Part shown: positions 38,721 to 52,577 of the stretch, piece after piece | Numbering within the stretch: the first letter of the stretch is position 1 | How the letters are laid out: each line of letters starts with the position of its first letter | Origin: Colletes latitarsis | Lineage: Eukaryota > Arthropoda > Insecta > Hymenoptera > Colletidae | Length of the DNA: 64,000 nucleotides | NCBI RefSeq assembly: GCF_051014445.1 | Contig: NW_027488367.1 | Location: forward strand, 24,165,501 to 24,229,500 | Reading direction: 5' to 3' | The notes under the pieces: generated by a model | Seen by the model: the letters and a program-made list of their open reading frames with translations, nothing else | The model's database searches: none | Told to the model about the DNA's origin: nothing | Made by a program: the position numbers and the translations under genes

Positions 38721-41700
38721 CAATCAATTAAACCTGGTCTTCATAAATATTTTAGAGGATAACGCATGTTAGGTCTGGGTAAGGTCTAGGATTTGCCCTC
38801 GTCAGGCTCATACTTTCGCATATTTCTCATACTTCATGGCTAGATCCTGGGCTATTTCTGGATTGGATCACGTAGTAATGTGGTACCACACTGAAACAGT
38901 CAACTAAACCTGGTGTTGATAAATATTTTAGAGGATAACGCATGTTAGGTCTGGGTAAGGTCTTGGATTTGCCCTCATCAGGCTCATACTTTCGCGTTTT
39001 TCACATACTTTTTGAACAGATCGTGGGTTTTTTCTGGTTTGGATCACGTAGTAGTATGGTACCACACTGAAACAGTCCATTGAACCTGGTTTGGATCAAT
39101 ATTTTAGAGGATAACGCATGTTAGGTCTAGGTTACGTCTGGGATTTTCACTCATCAGACTCATACTTTCGCATTCTTCACATACTTGTTGAACGGATCCT
39201 GGGTTTTTTCTGGTTTGGATCACGTAGTAATGTGGTACCACACTGAAACAGTCGATTAAACCTGGTTTCGATCAATATTTTAGAGGATAACGCAAGTTAA
39301 GTCTGGGATTGGTCTGGGATTTGACCTCATCAGACTCACACTTTCGCACACTTCACATACTCGTTGAACAGATCCTGGGTATTTTCTGGTTTGGATCACG
39401 TAGTGATGTGGTACCACACTGAAACAGTCGATTAAACCAGGTTTCGATCAATATCTTTGAGGATAACGCATGTTAGGTCTAGGTTACGCCTGGGATTTTC
39501 ACTCGTCAGGCTCATACTTTCGCATTCTTCACATACTTGTTGAACGGATCCTGGGTTTTTTCTGGTTTGGATCACGTAGTAATGTGGGACCACACTGAAA
39601 CAGTCAATTAAACCTGGTTTCGATCAATATTTTAGAGAATAATTCATGTTAGGTCTAGGTTAGGTCTGGGATTTGCTCTCATCAGGCTCATTCTTTCGCA
39701 TATTTCTCATACTTGATGGCTAGATCCTGGGCTTTTTCTGGATTGCATCACGTAGTAATGAAGTACAACACTGAAACAGTCAATTAAACCTAGTTTCCAT
39801 CAATATCTTAGAGGACAACGCAAGTTAGGTCTGGGATAGGTCTGGGATTCGCCCTCATCAGGCTCATACTTTCGCACACTTCACAGACTCGTTTAACAGA
39901 TCCTGGGATTTTCTGGTTTGGTTCACGTAGTAATGTGGTACCACACTGAAACATTCAATTAAACCTGGTCTTGATCAATATTTTAGAGGATAACGCATGT
40001 TAGGTTTGGGTTAGGTCTATGATTTGCCCACATCAGGCTCATACTTTCGCATTTTTCACATACTTGTTGAAAAGATCCTGGCTTTTTCTGGTTTGGATCG
40101 CGCAGTAATGTGGTACCACACTGAAACAGCCCACTAAACCTGGTCTTGATAAATGTTATTGAGGATAACGCATGTTAGGTCTGGGTTAGGTCTAGGATTT
40201 GCCCTCATCAGGCTCATACTTTCGCATATTTCACATACTTCATGGCTAGATCCTGGGCTATTTCTGGATTGGATCACGTAGTAATGTGGTACCACACTGA
40301 AACAGTCGATTAAACCAGGTTTCGATCAATATTCTTGAGGATAACGCATTTTAGGTCTAGGTAAGGCCTGGGATTTTCACTCATCAGACTCATTCTTTCG
40401 CATTCTTCACATACCTGTTGAACGGATCCTGGGTTTTTTCTGGTTTGGATCACGTAGTAATGTGGGACCACACTGAAGCAATCAATTAATCCTGGTCTTG
40501 ATAAATATTTTAGAGGATAACGCATGTTAGGTCTGGGTTAGGTCTAGGATTTGCCCTCATCAGGCTCATACTTTCGCATATTTCACATACTTCATGGCTA
40601 GATCCTGGGCTATTTCTGGATTGGATCACGTAGTAATGTGGTACCACACTGAAACAGTCGATTAAACCAGGTTTCGATCAATATTCTTGAGGATAACGCA
40701 TTTTAGGTCTAGGTAAGGCCTGGGATTTTCACTCATCAGACTCATTCTTTCGCATTCTTCACATACCTGTTGAACGGATCCTGGGTTTTTTCTGGTTTGG
40801 ATCACGTAGTAATGTGGGACCACACTGAAGCAATCAATTAATCCTGGTCTTGATAAATATTTTAGAGGATAACGCATGTTAGGTCTGGGTTAGGTCTAGG
40901 ATTTGCTCTCGTCAGGCTCATACTTTCGTATATTTCTCATACTTGATGGCTAGATCCTGGGCTTTTTCTGGATTGCATCACGTAGTAATGAAGTACAACA
41001 CTGAAACAGTCAATTAAACCTGGTTTCCATCAATATCTTAGAGGACAACGCAAGTTAGGTCTGCGATAGGTCTGGGATTTGCCCTCATCAGACTCATACG
41101 TTCGCGTTTTTCACATACTTGTTGAACGGATCCTGGGTTTTTTCTGGTTTGGATCACGTAGTAATGTGGTACCACACTGAAACATTCAAATAAACAAGGT
41201 CTTGATAAATATTTTAGATGATAACACATGTTAGGTCTGGGTTAGGTCTAGGATTTGCCCTCATCAGGCTCATACTTTCGCATATTTCTCATACTTCATC
41301 GCTAGATCCTGGGCTATTTCTGGATTGGATCACGTAGTAATGTGGTACCACACTGAAACAGTCAAATAAACCTGGTTTCGATCAATATTTTAGAGGACAA
41401 TGCAAGTTAGGTCTGGGATAGGTCTGGGATTTGCCCACATCAGGGTCATACTTTCGCATTTTTCACATACTTGTTGAACAGATCCTGGGTTTTTTCTGGT
41501 TTGGATCGCGCAGTAATGTGGTACCACACTGAAACAGCCCACTAAACCTGGTTTCGATCAATATTTTAGAGGATAACGAAAGTTATGTCTAGGTTAGGCC
41601 TGGGATTTGCTCTCATGAGACTCATGCTTTCGCATTTTTCACATACTTGTTGAACAGATCCTGGGTTTTTTCTGGTATGGATCACGCAGTAATGTGGTAC

Positions 41701-42390
41701 CACACTGAAACATTCAGTTAAACCTGGTCTTGATAAATATTTTTGAGGATAACGCATGTTAGGTCTGGGTGAGGTCTAGGATTTGCTCTCGTCAGGCTCA
41801 TACTTTCGTATATTTCTCATACTTGATGGCTAGATCCTGGGCTTTTTCTGGATTGCATCACGTAGTAATGAAGTACAACACTGAAACAGTCAATTAAACC
41901 TGGTTTCCATCAATATCTTAGAGGACAACGCAAGTTAGGTCTGCGATAGGTCTGGGATTTGCCCTCATCAGACTCATACGTTCGCGTTTTTCACATACTT
42001 GTTGAACGGATCCTGGGTTTTTTCTGGTTTGGATCACGTAGTAATGTGGTACCACACTGAAACATTCAAATAAACAAGGTCTTGATAAATATTTTAGATG
42101 ATAACGCATGTTAGGTCTGGGTTAGGTCTAGGATTTGCTCTCGTCAGGCTCATACTTTCGCATATTTCTCTTACTTGATGGCTAGATCCTGGGCTTTTTC
42201 TGGATTGCATCACGTAGTAATGAAGTACAACACTGAAACAGTCAATTAAACCTGGTTTCTATCAATATCTTAGAGGACAACGCAAGTTAGGTCTGGGATA
42301 GGTCTGGGATTTGCCCTCATCAGACTCATACTTTCGCGTTTTTCACATACTTGTTGAACGGATCCTGGGTTTTTTCTGGTTTGGATCACG

Positions 42391-42555
42391 TAGTAATGTG
42401 GTACCACACTGAAACATTCAAATAAACCTGGTCTTGATAAATATTTTAGAGGATAACGCATGTTAGGTTTGGGTTAGGTCTAGGATTTGCCCACATCAGG
42501 CTCATACTTTCGCAAATTTCTCATACTTCCTGGGCTGTTTCTGGATTGTATCACG
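42391..42555 (+). repeat. 165-bp monomer, module C copy inside D copy 1
   Basis: CTTCCTGGGCTG junction, 165 bp between TAGTAA landmarks, at the place expected from 18647 plus 23,744. Confidence 0.85.
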
Positions 42556-45064
42556 TAGTAATGTGGTACCACGCTGAAACAGTCAATTAAACCTTGTTTC
42601 GATCAATATTTTAGAGGATAACGCAAGTTAGGTCTGGGATAGGTCTGGGATTCGCCCTCATCAGGCTCATACTTTCGCACACTTCACACACTCGTTTAAC
42701 AGATCCTGGGTTTTTTCTGGTTTGGTTCACGTAGTAATGTGGTACCAAACTGAAACATTCAATTAAACCTGGTCTTGATCAATATTTTAGAGGATAACGC
42801 ATGTTAGGTTTGGGTTAGGTCTAGGATTTGCCCACATCAGGCTCATTCTTTCGCATTTTTCACAGACTTGTTGAACAGAACCTGGGATTTTTCTGGTAGG
42901 GATCACGTAGTAATGTGGTACCATACTGAAACATTCAGTTAAACCTGGTCTTGATAAATATTTTTGAGGATAACGCATGTTAGGTCTGGGTTAGGTCTAG
43001 GATTTGCCCTCATCAGGGTCATACTTTCGCAGTTCTCACATACACGTTGACCAGATCGAGGGTTTTTTCTGCTTTGGATCACGTAGTAATGTGGTACCAC
43101 ATTGAAACAGTCAATTAAACATGGTTTCGATCAATATTTTAGAGGTCAATGCAAGTTAGGTCTGGGATAGGTCTGGGATTTGCCCACATCAGGGTCATAC
43201 TTTCGCATTTTTCACATACTTGTTGATCAGATCCTGGGTTTTTTCTGGTTTAGATCGGGCAGTAATGTGGTACCACACTGAAACAGCCCACTAAACCTGG
43301 TTTCGATCAATATTTTAGAGGATAACGAAAGTTACGTCTAGGTTACGCCTGGGATTTGCTCCCATCAAACTCGTGCTTTCGCATTTTTCACATACTTGTT
43401 GAACAGATCCTGGGTTTTTTCTGGTATGGATCACGTAGTAATGTGGTACCACACTGAAACATTCAGTTAAACCTGGTCTTGATAAATATTTTTGAGGATA
43501 ACGCATGTTAGGTCTGGGTTAGGTCTAGGATTTGCCCTCATCAGGCTTATACTTTCGCATATTTCTCAAACTTGATGGCTAGATCCTGGGCTTTTTCTGG
43601 ATTGCATCACGTAGTAATGAAGTACAACACTGAAACAGTCAATTAAACCTGGTTTCCATCAATATCTTAGAGGACAACGCAAGTTAGGTCTGGGATAGGT
43701 CTGGGATTTGCCCTCATCAGACTCATGCTTTCGCATTTTTCACATACTTGTTGAACAGATCCTGGGTTTTTTCTGGTATGGATCACGTAGTAATGTGGTA
43801 CCACACTGAAACAGTCAATTAAACCTGGTTTCAATCAATATTTTAGAGGACAATGCAAGTTAGGTCTGGGATAGGTCTGGGATTTGCCCACATCAGGGTC
43901 ATACTTTAGCATTTTTCACATACTTGTTGAACAGATCCTGGGGGTTTTCTGGTTTGGATCGTGCAGTAATGTGGTACCACACTGAAACAGCCCACTAAAC
44001 CTGGTTTCGATCAATATTTTAGAGGATAACGAAAGTTATGTCTAGGTTAGGCCTGGGATTTGCCCTCATCAGACTCATGCTTTCGCATTCTTCACATACT
44101 TGCTGAAGGGATCCTGGGTTTTTACTGGTTTGGATCACGAAGTAATGTGGTACCACACTGAAACATTCAATTAAACCTGGTCTTGATAAATATTTTAGAG
44201 GATAACACATGTTAGGTCTGGGTTAGGTCTAGGATTTGCCCTCATCAGGCTCCTCCTTTCGCATATTTCTCATACTTCATGGCTGGATCCTGGGCTATTT
44301 CTGGATTGGATCACATAGTAATGTGGTACCACACTGAAACAGTCAATTAAACCTGGTTTTGATCAATATTTTAGAGAATAATTCATGTTAGGTCTAGGTT
44401 CGGTCAGGGATTTGCTCTCATCAGGCACATTCTTTCGCATATTTCTCATACTTGATGGCTAGATCCTGGGCATTTTCTGGATTGCTTCACGTAGTAATGA
44501 AGCACAACACTGAAACAGTCAATTAAACCTGGTTTCCATCAATATTTTAGAGGACAACGCATGTCAGGTCTAGGTTAGGTCTGGGATTTGCTCTCATAAG
44601 GGTCATACTGTCGCAGTTTTAACTTACTTGTTGAACGGATCCTGGGTTTTTTCTGGTTTGGTTCACGTAGTAATGTGGTACCACACTGAAACATTCAATT
44701 AAACCTGGTCTTGATAAATATTTTAGAGGATAACGCATGTTAGGTTTGGGTTAGGTCTAGGATTTGCGCTCATCAGGCTCATACTTTCGCATATCTCTCA
44801 TACTTCATGGCTAGATCGTGGGCTGTTTCTGGATTGTATCACATAGTAATGTGGTACCACGCTGAGACAGTCGATTAAACCTGGTTTCGATCAATATTTT
44901 AGAGGATAACGCTAGTTAAGTCTGGGATAGGTCTGGGATTTGACCTCATCAGACTCATACTTTCGCATTTTTCACATACTTGTTGAACAGATCCTGGGTT
45001 TTTTCTGGTTTGGATCACGTAGTAGTGTGGTACCACACTGAAACAGTCTATTAAACCTGGTTTT

Positions 45065-46430
45065 GATCAATATTTTAGAGAATAATTCATGTTAGGTCTA
45101 GGTTAGGTCTGCGATTTGCTCCCATCAGGCTCATTCTTTCGCATATTTCTCATACTTGATGGCTAGATCCTGGGCTTTTTCTGGATTGCATCACGTAGCA
45201 ATGAAGTACAACACTGAAACAGTCAATTAAACCAGGTTTCGATCAAAATTTTAGAGAATAATTCATGTTAGGTCTAGGTTAGGTCTGGGATTTGCTCCCA
45301 TCAGGCTCATTCTTTCGCATATTTGTCATACTTGATGGCTAGATCCTGGGCTTTTTCTGGATTGCATCACGTAGTAATGAAGTACAACACTGAAACAGTC
45401 AATTAAACCTAGTTTCCATCAATATCTTAGAGGACAACGCAAGTTAGGTCTGGGATACGTCTGGGATTTGCCCACATCAGGCTCATACTTTCGCGTTTTT
45501 CACATACTTGTTGAACAGATCCTGGCTTTTTTCTGGATTAGGTCACGTAGTAGTGTGGTACCACACTGAAACAGTCAATTAAACCTGGTTTTGATGAATA
45601 TTTTAGAGAATAATTCATGTTAGGTCTAGGTTAGGTCAGGGATTTGCTCTCATCAGGCTCATTCTTTCACATATTTCTCATACTAGATGGCTAGATCCTG
45701 TGCTTTTTCTGGATTGCATCACGTAGTAATGAAGCACAACACTGAAACACTCAATTAAACCTGGTTTCGATCAATATTATTGAGGATAACGCACGTTAGG
45801 TCTAGGGTGGCCTGGGATTTTCACTCATCAGACTCATACTTTCGCATTCTTCACATATTTGTTGAACGGATTTTGGGTTTTTTCTGGTGTGGATCACGTA
45901 GTAATGTGGTACCACACTGAAACAATCAATTAAACCTGATCTTGATAAATATTTTACAGGATAACGCATGTTAGGTCTGGGTTAGGTCTAGGATTTGCCC
46001 TCATCAGGCTCATACTTTCGCATATTTCTCATACTTGACGGCTAGATCCTGGGCTTTTTCTGGATTGCATCAGGCAGTAATGAAGTACAACACTGAAACA
46101 GTCAATTAAACCTGGTTTCGATCAATATTTTAGAGAATAATTCATGTTAGGTCTAGGTTAGGTCTGGGATTTGCTCCCATCAGGCTCATTCTTTCGCATA
46201 TTTCTCATACTTGACGGCTAGATCCTGGGCTTTCTCTGGATTGCATCACGTAGTAATGAAGTACAACACTGAAACAATCAATTAAACCTGGTTTCCATCA
46301 ATATTTTAGAGGACAGCGCATGTTAGGTCCAGGTTAGGCCTGGGATTTGCTCTCATCAGGATCATACTTTCGCAGTTTTAACATACATGTTGACCTGATC
46401 GAGAGTTTTTTCTGCTTTGGATCACGTAGT
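45065..46430 (+). repeat. Copy of the U2 second half (1.37 kb)
   Basis: Same monomer order as 30,115-31,480 at constant offset 14,950, with GTAGCAATGAAG, AGGTCACGTAG, GGATTTTGGG and GGACAGCGC. It overlaps the right end of D copy 1 and ends at the hybrid monomer at 46421-46432. Confidence 0.8.
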
Positions 46431-46432
46431 AA
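46421..46432 (+). repeat. Recombination junction: hybrid monomer opening D copy 2
   Basis: Left arm CTGCTTTGG is normally linked to ATCACGTAGTAAAGTGG; here it joins ATCACGTAGTAATGAAGTAC, normally preceded by CTGGATTGC. The exchange falls inside the shared ATCACGTAGTAA. The left flank follows 31.4 kb (offset 14,950) and the right flank follows 35.7 kb (offset 10,724). Confidence 0.8.
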
Positions 46433-49400
46433 TGAAGTACAACACTGAAACAGTCAATTAAACCTGGTTTCCATCAATATCTTAGAGGACAACGCAAGTT
46501 AGGTCTGGGATAGGTCTGGGATTTGCCCTCATCAGGCTCATACTTTCCGGGTTTTTCACATGCTTGTTGAACAGATCCTGGGTTTTTTCTGGTTTGGATC
46601 ACGTAGTAGTGTGGGACCACACTGAAACAATCAATTAAACCTGGTCTTGATAAATATTTTAGAGGATAACGCATGTTAGGTCTGGGATAGGTCTGGGATT
46701 TGCCCTCATCAGACTCATACTTTCGCACACTTCACATACTCGTTGAACAGATCCTGGGTTATTTTCTGGTTTGGATCACGTAGTAGTGTGGTACCACACT
46801 GAAACAGTCCATTAAACCTGGTTTGGATCAATATTTTAGAGCATAACGCATGTTAGGTCTAGGTTAGGTCTGGGATTTTCACTCATCAGACTCATACTTT
46901 CGCATTCTTCACATACTTGTTGAACGGATCCTGGGTTTTTTCTGGTTTGGATCATGTAGTAATGTGTGTCCACACTGAAACAATCAATTAAACCTGGCCT
47001 TGATAAATATTTTAGAGGATAACGCATTTTAGGTCTGGGATATGTCTGGGATTTGCCCTCATCAGACTCATACTTTCGCACACTACACATACTCGTTGAA
47101 CAGATCCTGGGTTTTTCCTGGTTTGGATCACGTAGTAATGTGGTACCACACTGAAACAGTCGATTAAACCAGGTTTCGATCAATATTTTTGAGGATAACG
47201 CATGTTAGGTCTAGGTTAGGCCTGGGGTCTTCACTCATCAGGCTCATACTTTCGCATTCTTCACATACTTGTTGAACGGATCCTGGGTTTTTTCTGGTTT
47301 GGATCACGTAGTAATGTGGGACCACACTGAAACAAGCAATTAAACCTGATCTTGATAAATATTTTAGAGGATAACGCATGTTAGGTCTGGGATTGGTCTG
47401 GGATTTGACCTCATCAGACTCACACTTTCGCACACTACACATACTCGTTGAACAGATCCTGGGTATTTTCTGGTTTGGATCACGTAGTGATGTGGTACCA
47501 CACTGAAACAGTCGATTAAACCTGGTTGCGATCAATATTTTAGAGGATAACGCATGTTAGGTCTAGGTTAGCCCTGGGATTTTCACTCATCAGACTCATA
47601 CTTTCGCACACTTCACATACTTGTTGAACAGATCCTGGGTTTTTTCTGGTTTGGATCACGTAGTAATGTGGAACCACACTGAAACAATCAATTAAACCTG
47701 GACTTGATAAATATTTTAGAGGATAACGCATGTTAGGTCTGGGTAAGGTCTAGGATTTGCCCTCGGCAGGCTCATACTTTCGCATATTTCTCATACTTCA
47801 TGGCTAGATCCTGGGCTATTTCTGGATTAGATCACGTAGTAATGTGGTACCACTCTGAAACTGTCAATTAAACTTGGTTTCCATCAAGATCTTAAAGGAC
47901 AACGCAAGTTAGGTCTGGGATAGGTCTTGGATTTGCCCTCATCAGGCACATACTTTCACGTTTTTCACATACTTGTTGAACGGATCATGGGTTTTTTCTG
48001 GTTTGGATCACGTAGTAGTATGGTACCACACTGAAACAGTCCATTGAACCTGGTTTGGATCAATATTTTAGAGGATAACGCAAGTTAAGTCTGGGATTGG
48101 TCTGGGATTTGACCTCATCAGACTCACACTTTCGCACACTTCACATACTCGTTGAAAAGATCCTGGGTATTTTCTGGTTTGGATCACGTAGTGATGTGGT
48201 ACCACACTGAAACAGTCGATTAAACCTGGCTGCGATCAATATTTTAGAGGATAACGCATGTTAGTTCTAGGTTAGCCCTGGGATTTTCACTCATCACACT
48301 CATACTTTCGCATATTTCTCATACTTCATGGCTAGATCCTGGGCTGTTTCTGGATTGTATCACATAGTAATGTGGTACCACGCTGAAACAGTCGATTAAA
48401 CCTGGTTTCGATCAATATTTTTGAGGATAACGCATGTTAGGTCTTGGTTAGGTCTGGGATTTTCACTCATCAGACTCATACTTTCGCATTCTTCACATAC
48501 TTGTTGAACGGAACATGGGTTTTTTCTGGTTTGGATCACGTAGTAATGTGGGACCACACTGAAACAATCAATTAAACCTGGTCTTCATAAATATTTTAGA
48601 GGATAACGCATGTTAGGTCTGGGTAAGGTCTAGGATTTGCCCTCGTCAGGCTCATACTTTCGCATATTTCTCATACTTCATGGCTAGATCCTGGGCTATT
48701 TCTGGATTGGATCACGTAGTAATGTGGTACCACACTGAAACAGTCAACTAAACCTGGTGTTGATAAATATTTTAGAGGATAACGCATGTTAGGTCTGGGT
48801 AAGGTCTTGGATTTGCCCTCATCAGGCTCATACTTTCGCGTTTTTCACATACTTTTTGAACAGATCGTGGGTTTTTTCTGGTTTGGATCACGTAGTAGTA
48901 TGGTAACACACTGAAACAGTCCATTGAACCTGGTTTGGATCAATATTTTAGAGGATAACGCATGTTAGGTCTAGGTTACGTCTGGGATTTTCACTCATCA
49001 GACTCATACTTTCGCATTCTTCACATACTTGTTGAACGGATCCTGGGTTTTTTCTGGTTTGGATCACGTAGTAATGTGGTACCACACTGAAACAGTCGAT
49101 TAAACCTGGTTTCGATCAATATTTTAGAGGATAACGCAAGTTAAGTCTGGGATTGGTCTGGGATTTGACCTCATCAGACTCACACTTTCGCACACTTCAC
49201 ATACTCGTTGAACAGATCCTGGGTATTTTCTGGTTTGGATCACGTAGTGATGTGGTACCACACTGAAACAGTCGATTAAACCAGGTTTCGATCAATATCT
49301 TTGAGGATAACGCATGTTAGGTCTAGGTTACGCCTGGGATTTTCACTCGTCAGGCTCATACTTTCGCATTCTTCACATACTTGTTGAACGGATCCTGGGT

Positions 49401-52400
49401 TTTTTCTGGTTTGGATCACGTAGTAATGTGGGACCACACTGAAACAGTCAATTAAGCCTGGTTTCGATCAATATTTTAGAGAATAATTCATGTTAGGTCT
49501 AGGTTAGGTCTGGGATTTGCTCTCATCAGGCTCATTCTTTCGCATATTTCTCATACTTGATGGCTAGATCCTGGGCTTTTTCTGGATTGCATCACGTAGT
49601 AATGAAGTACAACACTGAAACAGTCAATTAAACCTAGTTTCCATCAATATCTTAGAGGACAACGCAAGTTAGGTCTGGGATAGGTCTGGGATTCGCCCTC
49701 ATCAGGCTCATACTTTCGCACACTTCACAGACTCGTTTAACAGATCCTGGGTTTTTTCTGGTTTCGTTCACGTAGTAATGTGGTACCACACTGAAACATT
49801 CAATTAAACCTGGTCTTGATCAATATTTTAGAGGATAACGCATGTTAGGTTTGGGTTAGGTCTATGATTTGCCCACATCAGGCTCATACTTTCGCATTTT
49901 TCACATACTTGTTGAAAAGATCCTGGCTTTTTCTGGTTTGAATCGCGCAGTAATGTGGTACCACACTGAAACAGCCCACTAAACCTGGTCTTGATAAATA
50001 TTATTGAGGATAACGCATGTTAGGTCTGGGTTAGGTCTAGGATTTGCCCTCATCAGGCTCATACTTTCGCATATTTCACATACTTCATGGCTAGATCCTG
50101 GGCTATTTCTGGATTGGATCACGTAGTAATGTGGTACCACACTGAAACAGTCGATTAAACCAGGTTTCGATCAATATTCTTGAGGATAACGCATGTTAGG
50201 TCTAGGTAAGGCCTGGGATTTTCACTCATCAGGCTCATTCTTTCGCATTCTTCACATACCTGTTGAACGGATCCTGGGTTTTTTCTGGTTTGGATCACGT
50301 AGTAATGTGGGACCACACTGAAGCAATCAATTAATCCTGGTCTTGATAAATATTTTAGAGGATAACGCATGTTAGGTCTGGGTTAGGTCTAGGATTTGCC
50401 CTCATCAGGCTCATACTTTCGCATATTTCACATACTTCATGGCTAGATCCTGGGCTATTTCTGGATTGGATCACGTAGTAATGTGGTACCACACTGAAAC
50501 AGTCGATTAAACCAGGTTTCGATCAATATTCTTGAGGACAACGCAAGTTAGGTCTGCGATAGGTCTGGGATTTGCCCTCATCAGACTCATACGTTCGCGT
50601 TTTTCACATACTTGTTGAACGGATCCTGGGTTTTTTCTGGTTTGGATCACGTAGTAATGTGGTACCACACTGAAACAGTCAAATAAACCTGGTTTCGATC
50701 AATATTTTAGAGGACAATGCAAGTTAGGTCTGGGATACGTCTGGGATTTGCCCACATCAGGGTCATACTTTCGCATATTTCTCATACTTCATGGCTAGAT
50801 CCTGGGCTATTTCTGGATTGGATCACGTAGTAATGTGGTACCACACTGAAACAGTCGATTAAACCAGGTTTCGATCAATATTCTTGAGGATAACGCATGT
50901 TAGGTCTAGGTAAGGCCTGGGATTTTCACTCATCAGACTCATTCTTTCGCATTCTTCACATACCTGTTGAACGGATCCTGGGTTTTTTCTGGTTTGGATC
51001 ACGTAGTAATGTGGGACCACACTGAAGCAATCAATTAATCCTGGTCTTGATAAATATTTTAGATGATAACACATGTTAGGTCTGGGTTAGGTCTAGGATT
51101 TGCCCTCATCAGGCTCATACTTTCGCATATTTCTCATACTTCATCGCTAGATCCTGGGGTATTTCTGGATTGGATCACGTAGTAATGTGGTACCACACTG
51201 AAACAGTCAAATAAACCTGGTTTCGATCAATATTTTAGAGGACAATGCAAGTTAGGTCTGGGATACGTCTGGGATTTGCCCACATCAGGGTCATACTTTC
51301 GCATTTTTCACATACTTGTTGAACAGATCCTGGGTTTTTTCTGGTTTGGATCGCGCAGTAATGTGGTACCACACTGAAACAGCCCACTAAACCTGGTTTC
51401 GATCAATATTTTAGAGGATAACGAAAGTTATGTCTAGGTTAGGCCTGGGATTTGCTCTCATGAGACTCATGCTTTCGCATTTTTCACATACTTGTTGAAC
51501 AGATCCTGGGTTTTTTCTGGTATGGATCACGCAGTAATGTGGTACCACACTGAAACATTCAGTTAAACCTGGTCTTGATAAATATTTTTGAGGATAACGC
51601 ATGTTAGGTCTGGGTGAGGTCTAGGATTTGCCTTCATCAGGCTCATACTTTCGCATATTTCTTATACTTCATGGATAGATCCTGGACTATTTTCTGGTTT
51701 GGATCACATAGTAATGTGGCACCACACTGAAACAGTCCACTAAACCTGGTTTGGATCAATATCTTAGAGGATAATGCATGTTAGGTCTAGGTTAGCCCTG
51801 AGATTTTCACACATCAGAATCATACTTTCGCATTCTTCAGATACTTGTTGAATGGATCCTGGGTTTTTTCTGGTATGGTTCACGTAGTAATGTGGTACCA
51901 CACTGAAACAGTCGATTAAACCAGGTTTCGATCAATATTCTTGAGGATAACGCATGTTAGGCCTAGGTAAGGCCTGGGATTTTCACTCATCACACTCATT
52001 CTTTCGCATTCTTCACATACCTGTTGAACGGATCCTGGGTTTTTTCTGGTTTGGATCACGTAGTAATGTGGGACCACACTGAAACAATCAATTAAACCTG
52101 GTCTTGATAAATATTTTAGAGGATAACGCATGTTAGGTCTGGGTTAGGTCTAGGATTTGCTCTCGTCAGGCTCATACTTTCGCATATTTCTCTTACTTGA
52201 TGGCTAGATCCTGGGCTTTTTCTGGATTGCATCACGTAGTAATGAAGTACAACACTGAAACAGTCAATTAAACCTGGTTTCTATCAATATCTTAGAGGAC
52301 AACGCAAGTTAGGTCTGGGATAGGTCTGGGATTTGCCCTCATCAGACTCATACTTTCGCGTTTTTCACATACTTGTTGAACGGATCCTGGGTTTTTTCTG

Positions 52401-52412
52401 GTTTGGATCACG

Positions 52413-52577
52413 TAGTAATGTGGTACCACACTGAAACATTCAAATAAACCTGGTCTTGATAAATATTTTAGAGGATAACGCATGTTAGGTTTGGGTTAGG
52501 TCTAGGATTTGCCCACATCAGGCTCATACTTTCGCAAATTTCTCATACTTCCTGGGCTGTTTCTGGATTGTATCACG
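52413..52577 (+). repeat. 165-bp monomer, module C copy inside D copy 2
   Basis: Same CTTCCTGGGCTG junction at the place expected from 42391 plus 10,022. Confidence 0.85.

Larger units (their letters stand above)
35697..45871 (+). repeat. Segmental duplication D, copy 1 (about 10.2 kb)
   Basis: Matches 46421-55893. Offset is 10,724 bp from the start to about 37 kb, then about 9,845 bp (39-41.7 kb), then 10,022 bp from 42.27 kb to the end. The steps are 880 bp (five monomers extra here) and 177 bp (one monomer extra in copy 2). Within it, 42.27-43.5 kb is also a copy of 18.53-19.76 kb at an offset of 23,744 bp, so part of module C lies inside D. Confidence 0.85.
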
